Positions 1 to 10,382 of a stretch of 64,000 nt of DNA are shown in pieces. Numbering within the stretch: the first letter of the stretch is position 1; each line of letters starts with the position of its first letter. The position numbers and the translations under genes were made by a program. Under the pieces are notes generated by a model. The model worked only from the letters and a program-made list of their open reading frames with translations. It was not told the origin of the DNA and ran no database searches. Origin of the DNA: Costus lasius (lineage: Eukaryota; Streptophyta; Magnoliopsida; Zingiberales; Costaceae); the NCBI GenBank assembly GCA_027563935.2, contig CM050450.1, positions 29,127,439-29,191,438 on the forward strand, in the 5' to 3' direction.

Positions 1-1205
1 AAAAATAAAATGGATTTCAATGGGGTTTTGAAAAAAATTTTATTTTATGGATCACATGTTGATTGATGCCATCTGCTTGTCTATTTCATCTTATGTGGGA
101 CGCCTAATTAATGTGTGCTGTGCTGGGGCCTGCGTGCCTGTCTTAAAGATGTAAATTAATTAATGTGATCTGCGCATCACATGTTATTTAATTTATTAAA
201 TGTAATTGACCTGCGAGTCAATCTTGTCTAGATAGATTATTTTGTAATTTAATCAAACAAGAGCACAGAGCACACTTGGCAGAGGTGCATGCAGCAGTGG
301 CTTGACCAGGTGGGAGGTCCAGGGTTCGACTCTGGGACCAGGCGCATTTACCTGGTGGGCGCACCTGAGCTGCAGTGGGCGCTTGGGCCCTGGGTTGGGC
401 CAGATAAGGAGCAAAAGACCCATGAAGAAAAGCAAGTGAAGACTTAAGTTTAATTTAAGGTCTAACTTAGGCTTAATGGGCTTTTACCACATAAGATCAA
501 CATGCTTTCTATTTATTGCTTTTATAATTAGAATTGCATGAGTTTATCTTCTGCTATCACCATAGGAATTGCATGATAGTGAAGAAGATAAAAGACCGTT
601 AAAATCCAACGCTAAAATATCAAGCTCGTAAGCCTTCTGACGCGAAACCTCACTGTTCTGATTATCGTTGGAGCCGTGTTGTACCCACTCAGTGGGCACG
701 TCCATCTATCTTCAGACGGTGCGCGATTACACCTGTGTGTTACAGAGAAGGGATTTATCGCTTCTCGTTGCTCAGCATAGCACGTGGTGGTCCAGGGAGT
801 AGGTCGGGTCAGCTTGACCATGTAGGCTACATATGTGGCGCATATGGTAGCACATGGAGGCAGCCATCTGTGGGGTCAGAGATTGTGTTGTACCAACTCA
901 GTTGGCACAGTCTGCTGGATTGCCCAGATGAAGGGGAATCGCACGGGTTGGCGATTGGCAGGGACTGCCTACCAGAAATTAGTGCTAGTACTCTCTGTGC
1001 ATCTTATCTCGCCTGAGCGGGACGCGGAGACCAGGTATGAAATCTGGATCCCATCTCACTAAAAGAGTTCTACTCTTTCGGGCTGTTTTGCTGGATTTTT
1101 CAGCTAGATAAAATAGTGAGAAAAAGAATCTTTCTTAAGTCCTGATCGATTCTTAACATTGATACTGACCTTGCTGTTCTTGCATTGTTGTAGATACCTG
1201 CAGCA
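1..1205 (+). mobile_element. 5' leader of family A copia element 1 (5' LTR and primer site lie outside the window)
   Basis: This is untranslated leader. It aligns along its length with the leaders at 16900-18186 (plus strand) and with those at 19045-20250, 31786-33000 and 35376-36880 (minus strand). It runs into the gag start at 1206. Landmarks shared with the other copies are the block around 640-720 (CCTCACTGTTCTGA, then CCCACTCAGTGGGCACGTCC), the block at 880-920, and GGATCCCATCTCACTAAAAGAG just before gag. Short ATG frames inside it differ between copies and are treated as noncoding. Long leaders of this kind are typical of BARE-1/Angela-type copia elements; the lineage comparison is inference. 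Confidence 0.85.
277..333 (+). other. tRNA-like segment with RNA polymerase III A-box and B-box matches inside the leader
   Basis: TGGCAGAGGTG at 277-287 resembles an A box. GGTTCGACTCT at 323-333 fits the B-box consensus GGTTCGANTCC at all but the last base. The spacing of about 46 bp suits a tRNA-derived promoter. The same pair occurs at 17269-17325 and, inverted, near 19497-19560 and 36096-36160. It is missing from the leader of intact element Z (around 32639-32652). No complete cloverleaf can be drawn, so this is not called as a tRNA gene; a SINE fragment or a captured tRNA piece is possible. Confidence 0.4.
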
Positions 1206-4200
1206 ATGAACACCATGAGCTTCAATGTGCGATCCCTACTGGAAAGGGAGAAGTTTGCTGGGCCAAACTTCTCAGACTGGTACGGACACCTTAAGATTGT
1301 TCTTAAGGCAGAGAGGAAACTGTATGTCCTCGAGACGGCTGTGCCGCCTCAACCCGCTGCGAACGCCGCAAGGGCGGTTCGTGAAGCTTATGAAAAGCAC
1401 GTCAATGATAGCATTGATGTCGCTTGCCTGATGCTAGCGTCTATGACGCCACCGCTGCAGCGTCAGCATGAGGATATGTCGGCTATACAAATTATAGCGA
1501 ACCTCAAGATGCTGTATGCTGCACAGGCGAGGACAGAACGCTATAATCTGACCAAGCTTTTCTTTCAGAGCAAACTGGCTGAAGGGAGCCCAGTGGGAGC
1601 TCACGTGCTCAAGATGATTGGGCACAAGGAGGCTCTAGAGAAACTGGGGCATACCATCAATCAGGAGCTTGCTGTAGACATTATTCTGCAGTCTCTCCCG
1701 CCCTCTTTCGATGCGTTCATCATTAACTTTAATATGAACAAAATCGACAGTACTCCGGCAGAGCTGCTGAATATGCTCTTGACTACTGAGGAGACTCTGA
1801 AGGGAAAGCCTTCGACCTCTGTCTTAATGGTTCCTTCTAGGAACAAGAAGAAGGGGAAGAAGGGCAAGGCCCCCGTCAAGAGTTACAGCAAGGCTCTGAA
1901 GCAAAAAGTTAAGCGGTCTAAGGAATACAGATGTTTCCACTGTGGCCAGCTAGGTCACTGGAAAAAGGACTGTAAAGCGCTCCAAGGAGACAAGAGGGGA
2001 AGCATCGCTTCTGGCTCAGGTATATACGTGACGGAAGTCATGGTTTCATCTTCTTCTATTTCATGGGTGTTGGACACTGCATGTGGAGTTCACATTTGTT
2101 CAAATGTACAGGAACTCAAGAGAAGAAGACAGGTGGGACAGCATGAGGTGGACCTACGAGTTGGAAACGGGGCACGGGTTGCTGCTGTTGCTGTAGGAGA
2201 CTATTTCATCTCTTTACCATCTGGACTTGTATTAGAACTGAGCAATTGTTACTTTGTTCCCAGCATTACTAAAAATATTATCTCCATTCCTGCTCTTGTC
2301 AGGAAGGGGTTTTCCTTTGAATGCAATATTTCAAAGTGTGTTCTTTCTTTAGATAATATTGTTTATGCTACTGGTTCAATTAACAATGGGTTATTCATGT
2401 TGGACATGGAATGTTCTATACAAAACATTGATAATAAGAAAGCCAAGTATGCTGATGACAGCACCTTGCTATGGCATAGTCGTTTAGGCCATATTAACAA
2501 GAAGCGCATTAAGCGGTTGCATGATTATGGACTGCTGGGATCATTCTCCTATGAGGAGATTGATACATGCAAAGCTTGTTTAATGGGTAAAATGACGAAG
2601 TCACCTTTTCCCCACAAAGGTCAAAGGGCTTCAGGTTTACTAGACCTTATACACAGTGATGTGTGTGGGCCATTTAGTAAACATGCCAGAGGTGGCTATC
2701 AGTACTTCATTACCTTCACTGATGATTTCAGTAGGTATGGGTATGTCTATCTTATGAGAGACAAGAGTGAATCTTTTGACAAGTTCAAAGAGTTCAAGAA
2801 TGAAGTACAGAATCAGCTTGGCCGAAATATCAAGGCACTTCGTTCTGATCGAGGTGGAGAATACTTGAGTCATGCGTTTACTGACTATCTGAAGGTGTGT
2901 GGGATTATCTCACAGCTCACTCCGCCAGGAACACCGCAATGGAATGGTGTGTCCGAAAGGAGAAATAGAACGTTACTTGATATGGTTCGTTCTATGATGA
3001 GTCAGGCTACTCTTCCATATTCCTTTTGGGGATTTGCACTGGAGACAGCTGCAAAGGTGCTAAACCGAGTGCCATCCAAGGCAGTTTCTAAGACGCCATA
3101 TGAGTTATGGTATGGGAAACAGCCGAGCTTGACATTTATCAGGATCTGGGGCTGCGAGGCTTATGTCAAAAAGCTCGCCTCTGGGAAACTAGAGAGCAGA
3201 TCTGACAAATGTATCTTTGTCGGTTACCCTAAGGAAACTAAGGGTTATTATTTCTACGATCCCAAAGAGAACAAAGTATTTGTTGCTCGGACGGCCATAT
3301 TTCTTGAGAAGGAGTATCTTTTGCAAGAGGCCAGTGGGAGAGAAATAAAGCTGGATGAGAATCCAGAGGAAGGACAAAGTGCTCAATGAAAGTTGGATGA
3401 GCCTGAGCCAGTAGAACAGGTTACTGAACAACCTGAGGCTCAGATATCACGGGAACCGCGAAGATCGGGAAGGATCCATCGACAGCCTGAGCGCTATGAC
3501 GGAGTCTACATCATTGATAATGATGAACCCCTCACTTATGCGGATGCGGTCAGTGGACCGGAGTCAGCGAGATGGCTTGAAGCTATGCGCGCCGAGATGG
3601 ACTCCATGTCAGATAACCAAGTATGGGATTTGGTTGATCCGCCTCCGGGAGTTATCCCTATAGGCTGCAAATGGATCTTCAAGAAGAAGATTGACATGGA
3701 TGGTAACGTGGTTACCTATAAAGGCAGGCTAGTTGCGAAAGGTTTCAAACAAATCTACGGGATAGATTATGATGAAACTTTCTCACCTGTAGCTATGTTT
3801 AAGTCTATTCGAATTCTTTTCGCGATAGCAGCATATTATGATTATGAGATCTGGCAAATGGATGTGAAGACAGCTTTCCTTAATGGAAATCTGGATGAGG
3901 ATGTGTATATGACACAACCAGAAGGTTTCACTAATCCATCAGATCGTCATAAAATATGCAAGTTAAAGAAGTCTATTTATGGACTTAAACAAGCATCGAG
4001 AAGCTGGAATATTCGTTTTGATGAATCAATCTCTGAGTTTGGTTTCATCAAGAACGAGGATGACCCGTGTGTATATAAGAGGTTTAGTGGGAGCGTGATT
4101 ACTTTCCTAGTCCTCTACGTCGATGACATCTTGATCATTAGAAATGACATTCCTGAAATGCATGCGGTTAAGGCATGGTTAAGGAAATGTTTCCAGATGA

Positions 4201-5099
4201 AAGATCTAGGAGAAGCAGCCTATGTATTAGGTGTGAAGATCTACAGGGATAGATCTAAGAGGCTTCTCGGGCTGTGCCAGAGTACTTACATCGATAAGGT
4301 CCTGGAGAGATTCCATTTAGAGAATTCTAAAAGAGGATATCTTCCAGTCAGACATGGTTTGAATCTTTCGAAGAGTCAGTGTCCACAAACACAGACTGAG
4401 AAAGATGAAATGGACAATACGCCTTATGCTTCGGCTATTGGGTCCATTATGTATGCAATGTTGTGTACTCGCCCAGACGTTGCTTACGGGTTAAGCGTGA
4501 CCAGTCGGTTCCAAAGTAATCCAGGATTGGCGCACTGGATTGCAGTCAAGAACATTTTAAAATATCTTCGGAGGACCAAAGATATGTTCTTGATATATGG
4601 TGGTTAGGAAGAACTCAGTATTGAAGGATATACTGACGCTTCGTTCCAGTCAGACCAGGATGATTTCCGATCGCAATCAGGCTATATTTTTAGCTTGAAT
4701 GGAGGAGCGGTGGTGTGGAAGAGTTTCAAACAATCAACTGTTGCTGATTCCACAACAGAAGCCGAGTATGTTGCAGCCTCGGAAGCATCCAAGGAGGCAG
4801 TGTGGACTCGTAAGTTCGTGAGAGAACTTAGTGTTGTTCCTTCGAGTGCAGATCCTTTGGTTATCTTATGTGATAACACTGGAGCAATCGCACAAGGAAA
4901 GGAACCACGGTCGCACCAGAAGTCCAAGCACATACAGAGACGGTTTCATTTGATCCGGGAGATCATTAATCGTGGCGAGATCAAAGTCTGCAAGGTTCAT
5001 ACAGATGACAATCTGGCTGACCCACTTACCAAGCCTCTGGCGCAGCAGAAGCATGAGAAGCACTGTAATAATATGGGTTTGAGATTACTCAACCATTAG
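1206..5099 (+). pseudogene. gag-pol polyprotein of A element 1, two nonsense codons
   Basis: One copia polyprotein frame in the order Gag, CCHC zinc knuckle (CFHCGQLGHWKKDC), protease, integrase, reverse transcriptase, RNase H. It is colinear with the intact 1294-residue copy at 27901-31785. The protease motif is WVLDTACG, the integrase has HSRLGH, CKAC, the two Asp residues and the NGVSERRNR segment, the RT has LYVDDILII, and the RNase H has the TEAEY motif. TGA at 3387-3389 breaks the integrase-RT junction and TAG at 4605-4607 (Gln in other copies) precedes RNase H; no frameshift is evident. The ATG at 1206 is present here, but the conserved start is probably the Met three codons later, because Z keeps only that one. 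The element is otherwise complete, so its proteins could be supplied in trans. Confidence 0.93.
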
Positions 5100-5109
5100 A
5101 TTAAGTGCA

Positions 5110-5119
5110 AGTGGGAGAT
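5110..5119 (+). other. polypurine tract of element 1
   Basis: AGTGGGAGAT directly precedes the LTR start TGTTGGGG. In copia elements this is the site where plus-strand DNA synthesis is primed. The same tract stands beside the inner end of other family A 3' LTRs (reverse complement ATCTCCCACT at 22126, 27881 and 63955) and beside the family B LTR at 55827. Confidence 0.85.
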
Positions 5120-6804
5120 TGTTGGGGTATGCCCTTAAGGCTAATGTTTGAGGCCTTGGGATTGTAACAGTATCATGTATAAACTCTTATGTTTATAAAG
5201 GCAATGGTTGTTATTCAGTTTGTTATATTATCTGCTGCAATATATATACTTCTGAATAATGTCTCAATGCTGTTCAGCTGGGCTGACATGCAGTAAAGTC
5301 CTTAGTCGATATATCTTGGTGAACATGAGACAGCCTTGATATGATTGAGACTAATATGTGTTCTAGTCTTATAGGATGCTTCGAGCATGGAATAAGATGT
5401 AGACTCATGGGTACATTGGATGTACTGGACAGACCCTACTAGGATATTCAATTGCTTGTCACAATGTGAATAATCCTTGATTGCAACAAGTGGCACATTT
5501 CCTCTGACTTGAGATCACTTGTGTTTCTATATGATGATTGTCATTGTTTTGAGGTGGTTCAATATCATTTGAAACATAATGGTTATAGACTATCTTGGAT
5601 GGTGAGCTTGAGTCATGTTAGGGCACTAGTGATAGATATAGGATTGCCGTCTCCTTAATTGGAGTGTGATGTTCTAAAGGGGCCCCCCTGGATGAGATGA
5701 TTGAGAAAGTGTATGGCCATACCCAGGTGACAATGTTCATCTGATCTAATCATGCTCATCATATTGGAGTTACAGGCTTGACACGCTTGTCCAATAAGAA
5801 CATCCAGTGGCAAAGGAATCATGTATGCCTAGTGAGTTGATTCACACTTGTGCTGTGGTTTGGGTGTAGTCTTGGAAGACTCTTTCCTTTATATCGGGAG
5901 ACAGTGATGTGTTGCTAGATACCCCTCACTGATCGTGATAACGTAAGTTATCGTTACCGACATTTAAAGGAAACCCTTAGGGTCGCACAATTTGATGATA
6001 TGGCTTACTTAAGTCAGATCGTATGGACTGAATTGTCTTGGTTCAGTTTAAAGGGATTTAATCTCTGATTGTAAGTGAGATCTGGTCTGATCATGTTTGA
6101 TTGATTAGGGCTTGAGATCGGTAAGCTTCGATCGAGAGAATGGATGCTAGATCAGTGAGATCAGCAGCATCAAGAGATCAACGGTCAGATCAAGAACCTT
6201 AGGGTTTAATGTGATCTAGACTAATGGCTTGGGTTAATTGGTTTTTGAACCAAACCAAATTGAACCAGCTCATTGAGTGAGCGCATGGTTCAAGAAGAGA
6301 TGAGTTTGCGCATGGGGTGAACCCATGGTCGCATGAACGTTTGGGGTTTACTATTTTTTGAAGCCATGACTTCTAAACGTGGGAGCGCCTCACGTTCACG
6401 CCTAAGACGCTCTAATCTCTGGCCTCTCCTTTCTCGGGTCGCCAACAAGAGCTCTCTTGTGTGTGGTGAAGAGGTTGACGAAAAGGAGAAGGAAGAAATC
6501 GCCAAGCAAAGGATTCTCTTCTCTTCCATACGACAAGGACTCCTTAGAACCTTGCTAGCACAAGGAGCACTAAGGGAGTAGGCAATCACATCTTGTGTGC
6601 GTCTTCTCTGGAGGGGAGCGACTTCACTCTCTGCTTCCAAGTCGCCATCCATACAATGGCATCGGTATGATTTCTTCTCTGATATTTGAAATCGATTTTG
6701 TTGATCATATTACATGCATAGATCTTAGAAACCCCTTCCGCTGCATCAAAGCCTTCATATGCGCCTATTAGGGTTTCGCCCTCCCCTTGTAAAGGGGACT
6801 TTCA
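5120..6804 (+). repeat. 3' LTR of A element 1 (1685 bp)
   Basis: It begins TGTTGGGGTATGCCCTTAAG and ends GGGGACTTTCA. The end is set by two facts: the solo copies elsewhere are 1679-1680 bp, and sequence from 6805 on repeats the interior of another LTR (62274-63954). Shared internal marks are the palindrome GATAACGTAAGTTATC, which occurs in all full-length family members, and the CTTTATATCGGGAGACAG segment. The five bases after it are GTGAA, the expected target-site copy. The partner copy would lie left of the window. Confidence 0.9.
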
Positions 6805-7279
6805 GTGAACACATGATCGCATGTGGTGGCTTGCTATTTTTAGAAGCCATGATCTCAAAATGAGACCACGCCTCACATTCGAATAGGTCTCCCTATTCTC
6901 GCCTCTCGCCCCCTTGCTCACTACGACTCACTCTCGTGTGTGAGTGTTGATGACAAGAGAAGGATTCGACCAAGCAAGAAAGATCATCTCTTCTCCCTTC
7001 ATTCGATCAGGAGATCTTGGATCCTTGCTAGCACAAGGAGCAACAAGAAAGTAGGCGATCTATCACCTTGTGTGCGCACGCTTTGGAGGAGAACCACTTT
7101 GTTCTCTGCTTCCAAGACGCCATCCAAGAAATGGCATCGGTATGAATTTTCTTCTGTATACAAGTTTTTAAGAAGTTGATCATATGACATGCATGCGATT
7201 CCTTTAGAAACCCTTGCTTCCGCCCATGCAAGTTTTATATCTGCATGATTAGGGTTTCGCCCCCTTTAGGGAATTTTCA
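6805..7279 (+). repeat. 3'-terminal part of another family A LTR (475 bp)
   Basis: It starts GTGAACACATGATCGCATG, which is mid-LTR sequence, and ends TTTTCA, followed two bases later by a primer-binding site. It is almost identical to the reverse complement of 62276-62750. Its missing 5' part presumably lies left of the window, because element 1 appears to have inserted into this LTR at GTGAA. Taking 5120-7279 as one long LTR was rejected because it would be about 475 bp too long and repeat its own tail. Confidence 0.85.
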
Positions 7280-7281
7280 AT

Positions 7282-7793
7282 TGGTATCAGAGCCATGGTT
7301 CCTTGTATGTTTCATATGATTGCTTATTGTGATCCTTGTTTGCGCCTAAGATTAGATCTAATGGTTATGTTCATGCGAAACTACATGCTCTTTTTCAACA
7401 TTAGATGTATGTTGGCGCATGTCTCTATGATTGGCGCTTGTTGTATGGTTTTTCTCAAAACATGACTTGCGCGCCCCTCATTAGATCTAAGCGCCTGCTG
7501 TAAAACCTTAGACGGGTTATTAGGGTTGAAGTCATCATCTAGTATAGACCCAACAGTCTGATCAGACTATCTGACAGCCTAGATGGGTCGACCAGATGGC
7601 ACCTATGCGCAAGCATGAGGTGGCTATTGGTCGACTGCTGAAAGGCGTGTAGCGATGTCTGATTGAGACAACCAGATGAACGCTCATGATTAAGGCCCGG
7701 GGTCACACCCGCTTGCCAGAACTCATGAGGGACGTTCAGCCTTCACGCATGCAAAGTTGACCATAAGGTCGACTCAAGTCGGTTATGACTTTT
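7282..7793 (+). mobile_element. primer-binding site and truncated leader of A element 0
   Basis: TGGTATCAGAGC at 7282-7293 matches the 3' end of plant initiator-Met tRNA and follows the LTR end by two bases, as usual. The leader then matches 16371-16890 (for example the GACGGGTTA and CTGATCAGAC blocks). The match stops near 7793, within TCGGTTATGACTT. Everything downstream belongs to Athila-like DNA, so the rest of element 0 is missing or was replaced. Confidence 0.85.
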
Positions 7794-7823
7794 CAGGAAT
7801 TTAGGGTATTAACAGAAAGAGGG

Positions 7824-8300
7824 CTAATCAGATTACAAAATTAAAAACTGCTGCAGAAGTTAATCAGTTACCAAAAGTTGTCATGCTTCCTAGAATGTTC
7901 AGAAAATATTTTAATGAAAACAACTAATCCACAGAGTAGAATGAAACATGTTCTCTATATTCCATGTGAAAGATCAGGGTTACAACTTATTAAAGCATCT
8001 TAAATATTTGCAGCAAAAACACTAATCAGATTAGTCAAATTAAAAATTGTTGCAGAAATTAATCAGTTACCAAAAGATGTTAAGTGTTATAGGATGATCC
8101 ATGGACTTTAAAATTTAATAAAAATATCCAAATAATAGTAAAAGATGAGTAGTTCATGTTTGTGCCAAAGATAAAAAATTTCACTGCTCCAGTTTCTTAA
8201 AATCACTGTGAGAAAACACCTAATCAGATAAGCAGAATGCAGGGAGCAGAATGCAGATTTTAAATTACGGGTGTAAAATTTCTTACGGCAGTGCCGTAAT
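7824..8300. repeat. degenerate tandem repeat, period about 198 bp
   Basis: CTAATCAGATTA followed by an AAATTAAAAA(C/T)TG(C/T)TGCAGAA(G/A)TTAATCAGTTACCAAAAG block begins at 7824 and again at 8022. CTAATCAGATA begins a third, partial unit at 8220. The first 70 or so bases of units 1 and 2 match well and the remainder is weak. The array lies downstream of the C1 gag remnant (minus strand), next to the breakpoint at 7793. Confidence 0.6.
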
Positions 8301-8595
8301 ATACACAATATTCTCGGGTCAGAAATAAGCTGGAATTACGACATTGTAACAAAAATTACGGCACTGCCGTATTGTTCATAAAAATCTAAAAACTCTCGAA
8401 TCGAAAATCACTCAAAAATACGACACGTGGAAATTATTACGGCCCTGCCGTAAAAGCCATAAAACTTTCGGTACAAAAATTACCCCAAATTATGGCACAT
8501 GAAAATGGTTGCGGCCGTGCCGTAAAACTCTCAAAAGTTTCTAGACGAAAAACAACCTAAATTACGGCCTGTTATTTCCATTACGGTAGTGCCGT
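8285..8595. repeat. cluster of ACGGCAGTGCCGT-type short palindromes
   Basis: Five near-palindromic 13-mers occur in about 310 bp: 8285-8297, 8358-8370, 8439-8451, 8511-8523 and 8583-8595. Each has ACGG and CCGT arms about a short variable centre, usually inside TTACGG...CCGTAA. Similar clusters lie in LTR1 (11290-12015), upstream of the downstream ORF (42660-42800) and in LTR2 (48165-48375), all within Athila-like DNA. Confidence 0.7.
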
Positions 8596-8690
8596 ATTTT
8601 GCACAAAGTTTGATTTTCTCTGCAAAAAGAGAAGAAAAATTAATTCTAAAAATAAACTAAAATAAAAGAAACTAACTAAAAAAGAGTGTT

Positions 8691-8738
8691 TGGGTTGCCT
8701 CCCAAGAAGTGCTAATTTTTAGGTCTATAGCTTGACCA
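8691..8738 (-). other. conserved Athila-type linker motif after gag
   Basis: TGGGTTGCCTCCCAAGAAG...TAGCTTGACC (plus-strand reading) recurs at 43005-43050 beyond the C2 protease frame. On the minus strand it reads GGTCAAGCTA...GGGAGGCAACCCA. I recall this kind of motif from plant Athila-like elements, where it normally follows pol. Here it directly follows the gag or protease remnant. Confidence 0.6.
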
Positions 8739-8749
8739 AAACCCAAATA

Positions 8750-9945
8750 TCATGGCGAAGCAGGAGGATCAGTACCATAGTAAATAGCATACAATTTTTT
8801 GTATTTCCGTTGTTCTAAAAGTTTAGCCACTAATCCAAACATCCAAAATTTCATATAAAATACAATCGACGTGGCTTTCTCAAATATGAAGAAATCGAAA
8901 TTAAAATTTTCAATTCCACTCCAAGGGTATTTTATGATCTTCCTATATTTATTAGAAAGCAAAATCATTAGTCCTTTCTTCAAATTTATATCTTCAATTG
9001 CAATAGGATTTTGATCAAAAGATTCAAGTATTGGATCATCAAAATAATCTTTCCGTCTCACATTAGATTCTTCAATAAAGCATAATTTTTCAAATAAATC
9101 AGTAGATATAGGCAAAACATCAGAGTGAGATTCAACAGTGTTTATAATTTTCAAATCATTTTCAATTTCATCATATCTTTCCACAAATAATTCATCAACA
9201 GAAGAATCAAAAGAATCAATCTCAGAATTACAAGAATCAGATTTAATCATAAATAATATATCATCAAAAGAATCAATTTCATCACTATCACTAGAATCAA
9301 GAGGGGATTTTTCAAAATCAATTTCCTCAAACTTTTCTACAAATAAATTATCGAATGAATCAATTTCAAAATTATCAAAATCAGAGTGAGATTCATTAAT
9401 GTTCTAAAAAAAAAATCAATTTCAAAACATTCAAAATCAGAGGGGGACTTTTCTAAATCAATTTCTTCAGTGTCGAACTCAAATGAACAAGCTTGTTGTG
9501 CTATCTCGGTTTCTAAAATTTCAGTATCAACATATATAGATTCTACATGAGAAGTAAGCTGACTAACTATCCCTTTAAGATCTTCAATTTTCTTACTTTG
9601 ATTTGTCATGATCTGGTTTTGATTTGTCATGAATTTTAACCTAGATTCTTCAGTATCATCAAAGTATGGTTCAGAAACATGATTTGAGCATTCCTCATAA
9701 AAAGAAGCTTGATTTTCCCATCTAGAATGATACTAATCATCTTGATACCATGCTGAATTGGGATTTTGAGGAATTAAAAATTGGCAATCAGAAGTAGAAT
9801 GATCAAAACATCCACAAATATCATATCTAATGGAATAATAAGATGTCCTAACAGGGTGCATATGAGAGTCCATTTTATAAGCCAAAGAATCTATCTTTTC
9901 TGCAAGAGTGCACAATGAATCATTTTCATACTTACCTTGTGGCAT
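8750..9945 (-). pseudogene. C1 Athila-like gag remnant with an acidic D/E/S/F-rich repeat region
   Basis: Open segments on the minus strand at 9733-9945, 9337-9630 and 8750-9250 form one decayed Gag C-terminus. The first (MPQGKYENDSLC...) parallels MGLGKYNNDSLT at 44586 in C2, with a weak zinc-knuckle-like ICGCFDHSTSDC. The second holds ILETEIAQQACS, matching MLESQIAQQAST in C2. The third is low-complexity, rich in the units IDSFD and FEID, and ends YYGTDPPASP, comparable with the C2 end CASYPPEGQ. The main Gag domain and the retropepsin of C2 are absent, so this looks like a deletion derivative. Confidence 0.6.
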
Positions 9946-10360
9946 GTATACCTCACCTTTTTCAGTTGCCCATGAGTTGTGATTAAGAGATATATCTTCA
10001 ATTCAAAGCTTTTGTACACAACTAAACAAAATTTGTGATCTCAGAGTTCACAGGAAATAAAATCTATCAAGATCTAAGAGTCCTGTGCATAAACAAAATA
10101 GAAGAATCAAATAAACTCAGAATTTTCAGAATAGAAACAGAAAGATTATCCAACACCAATCAATCATAATTTTTTTTCAGAATATAAAAAAGTAGAAAAT
10201 ATAAAATACAAGTAAATTCAAAAAATTCAGAAATCACAGTTCTGTCATAACTTGTGAAAATCCAAAATCTGCAAAAACAAAAAACAAAGTTAAATATAAA
10301 ACAAATAAAACTTAGTCTAGCAATACTAACAACTATTTTGATATTAACAAAACCAAGGTC
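9946..10360 (-). mobile_element. C1 leader region between primer site and gag remnant
   Basis: AT-rich minus-strand sequence that I cannot read as coding. Immediately before the gag remnant it encodes a trace of NHNSWATEKGE, comparable with NHNH.SSERG in C2, so the N-terminal Gag coding region was deleted rather than merely moved. The rest holds nothing I recognise. Confidence 0.5.
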
Positions 10361-10376
10361 CTCGGCAACGGCGCCA
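10361..10376 (-). other. primer-binding site, Asp-tRNA type (C1)
   Basis: On the minus strand TGGCGCCGTTGCCGAG lies six bases from the LTR1 end. This primer site is characteristic of Athila/Calypso gypsy elements and complements the 3' end of Asp tRNA. It fixes the orientation of C1: the LTR lies to the right and gag to the left. Confidence 0.8.
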
Positions 10377-10382
10377 AAAACT

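Noticed and set aside
277..345. A functional tRNA gene
   Set aside because: A and B boxes are plausible, but no acceptor stem or full cloverleaf can be formed.
5120..7279. A single 2160-bp LTR
   Set aside because: It exceeds the 1.68-1.71 kb of all complete copies and repeats its own 3' part; the LTR end CTTTCA at 6804 and the match of 6805-7279 to the interior of another LTR show two pieces.
8285..8595. CRISPR-like repeat array
   Set aside because: The repeated units are short, variable palindromes at irregular spacing in plant retrotransposon DNA, with no uniform repeat or spacer length and no cas genes.
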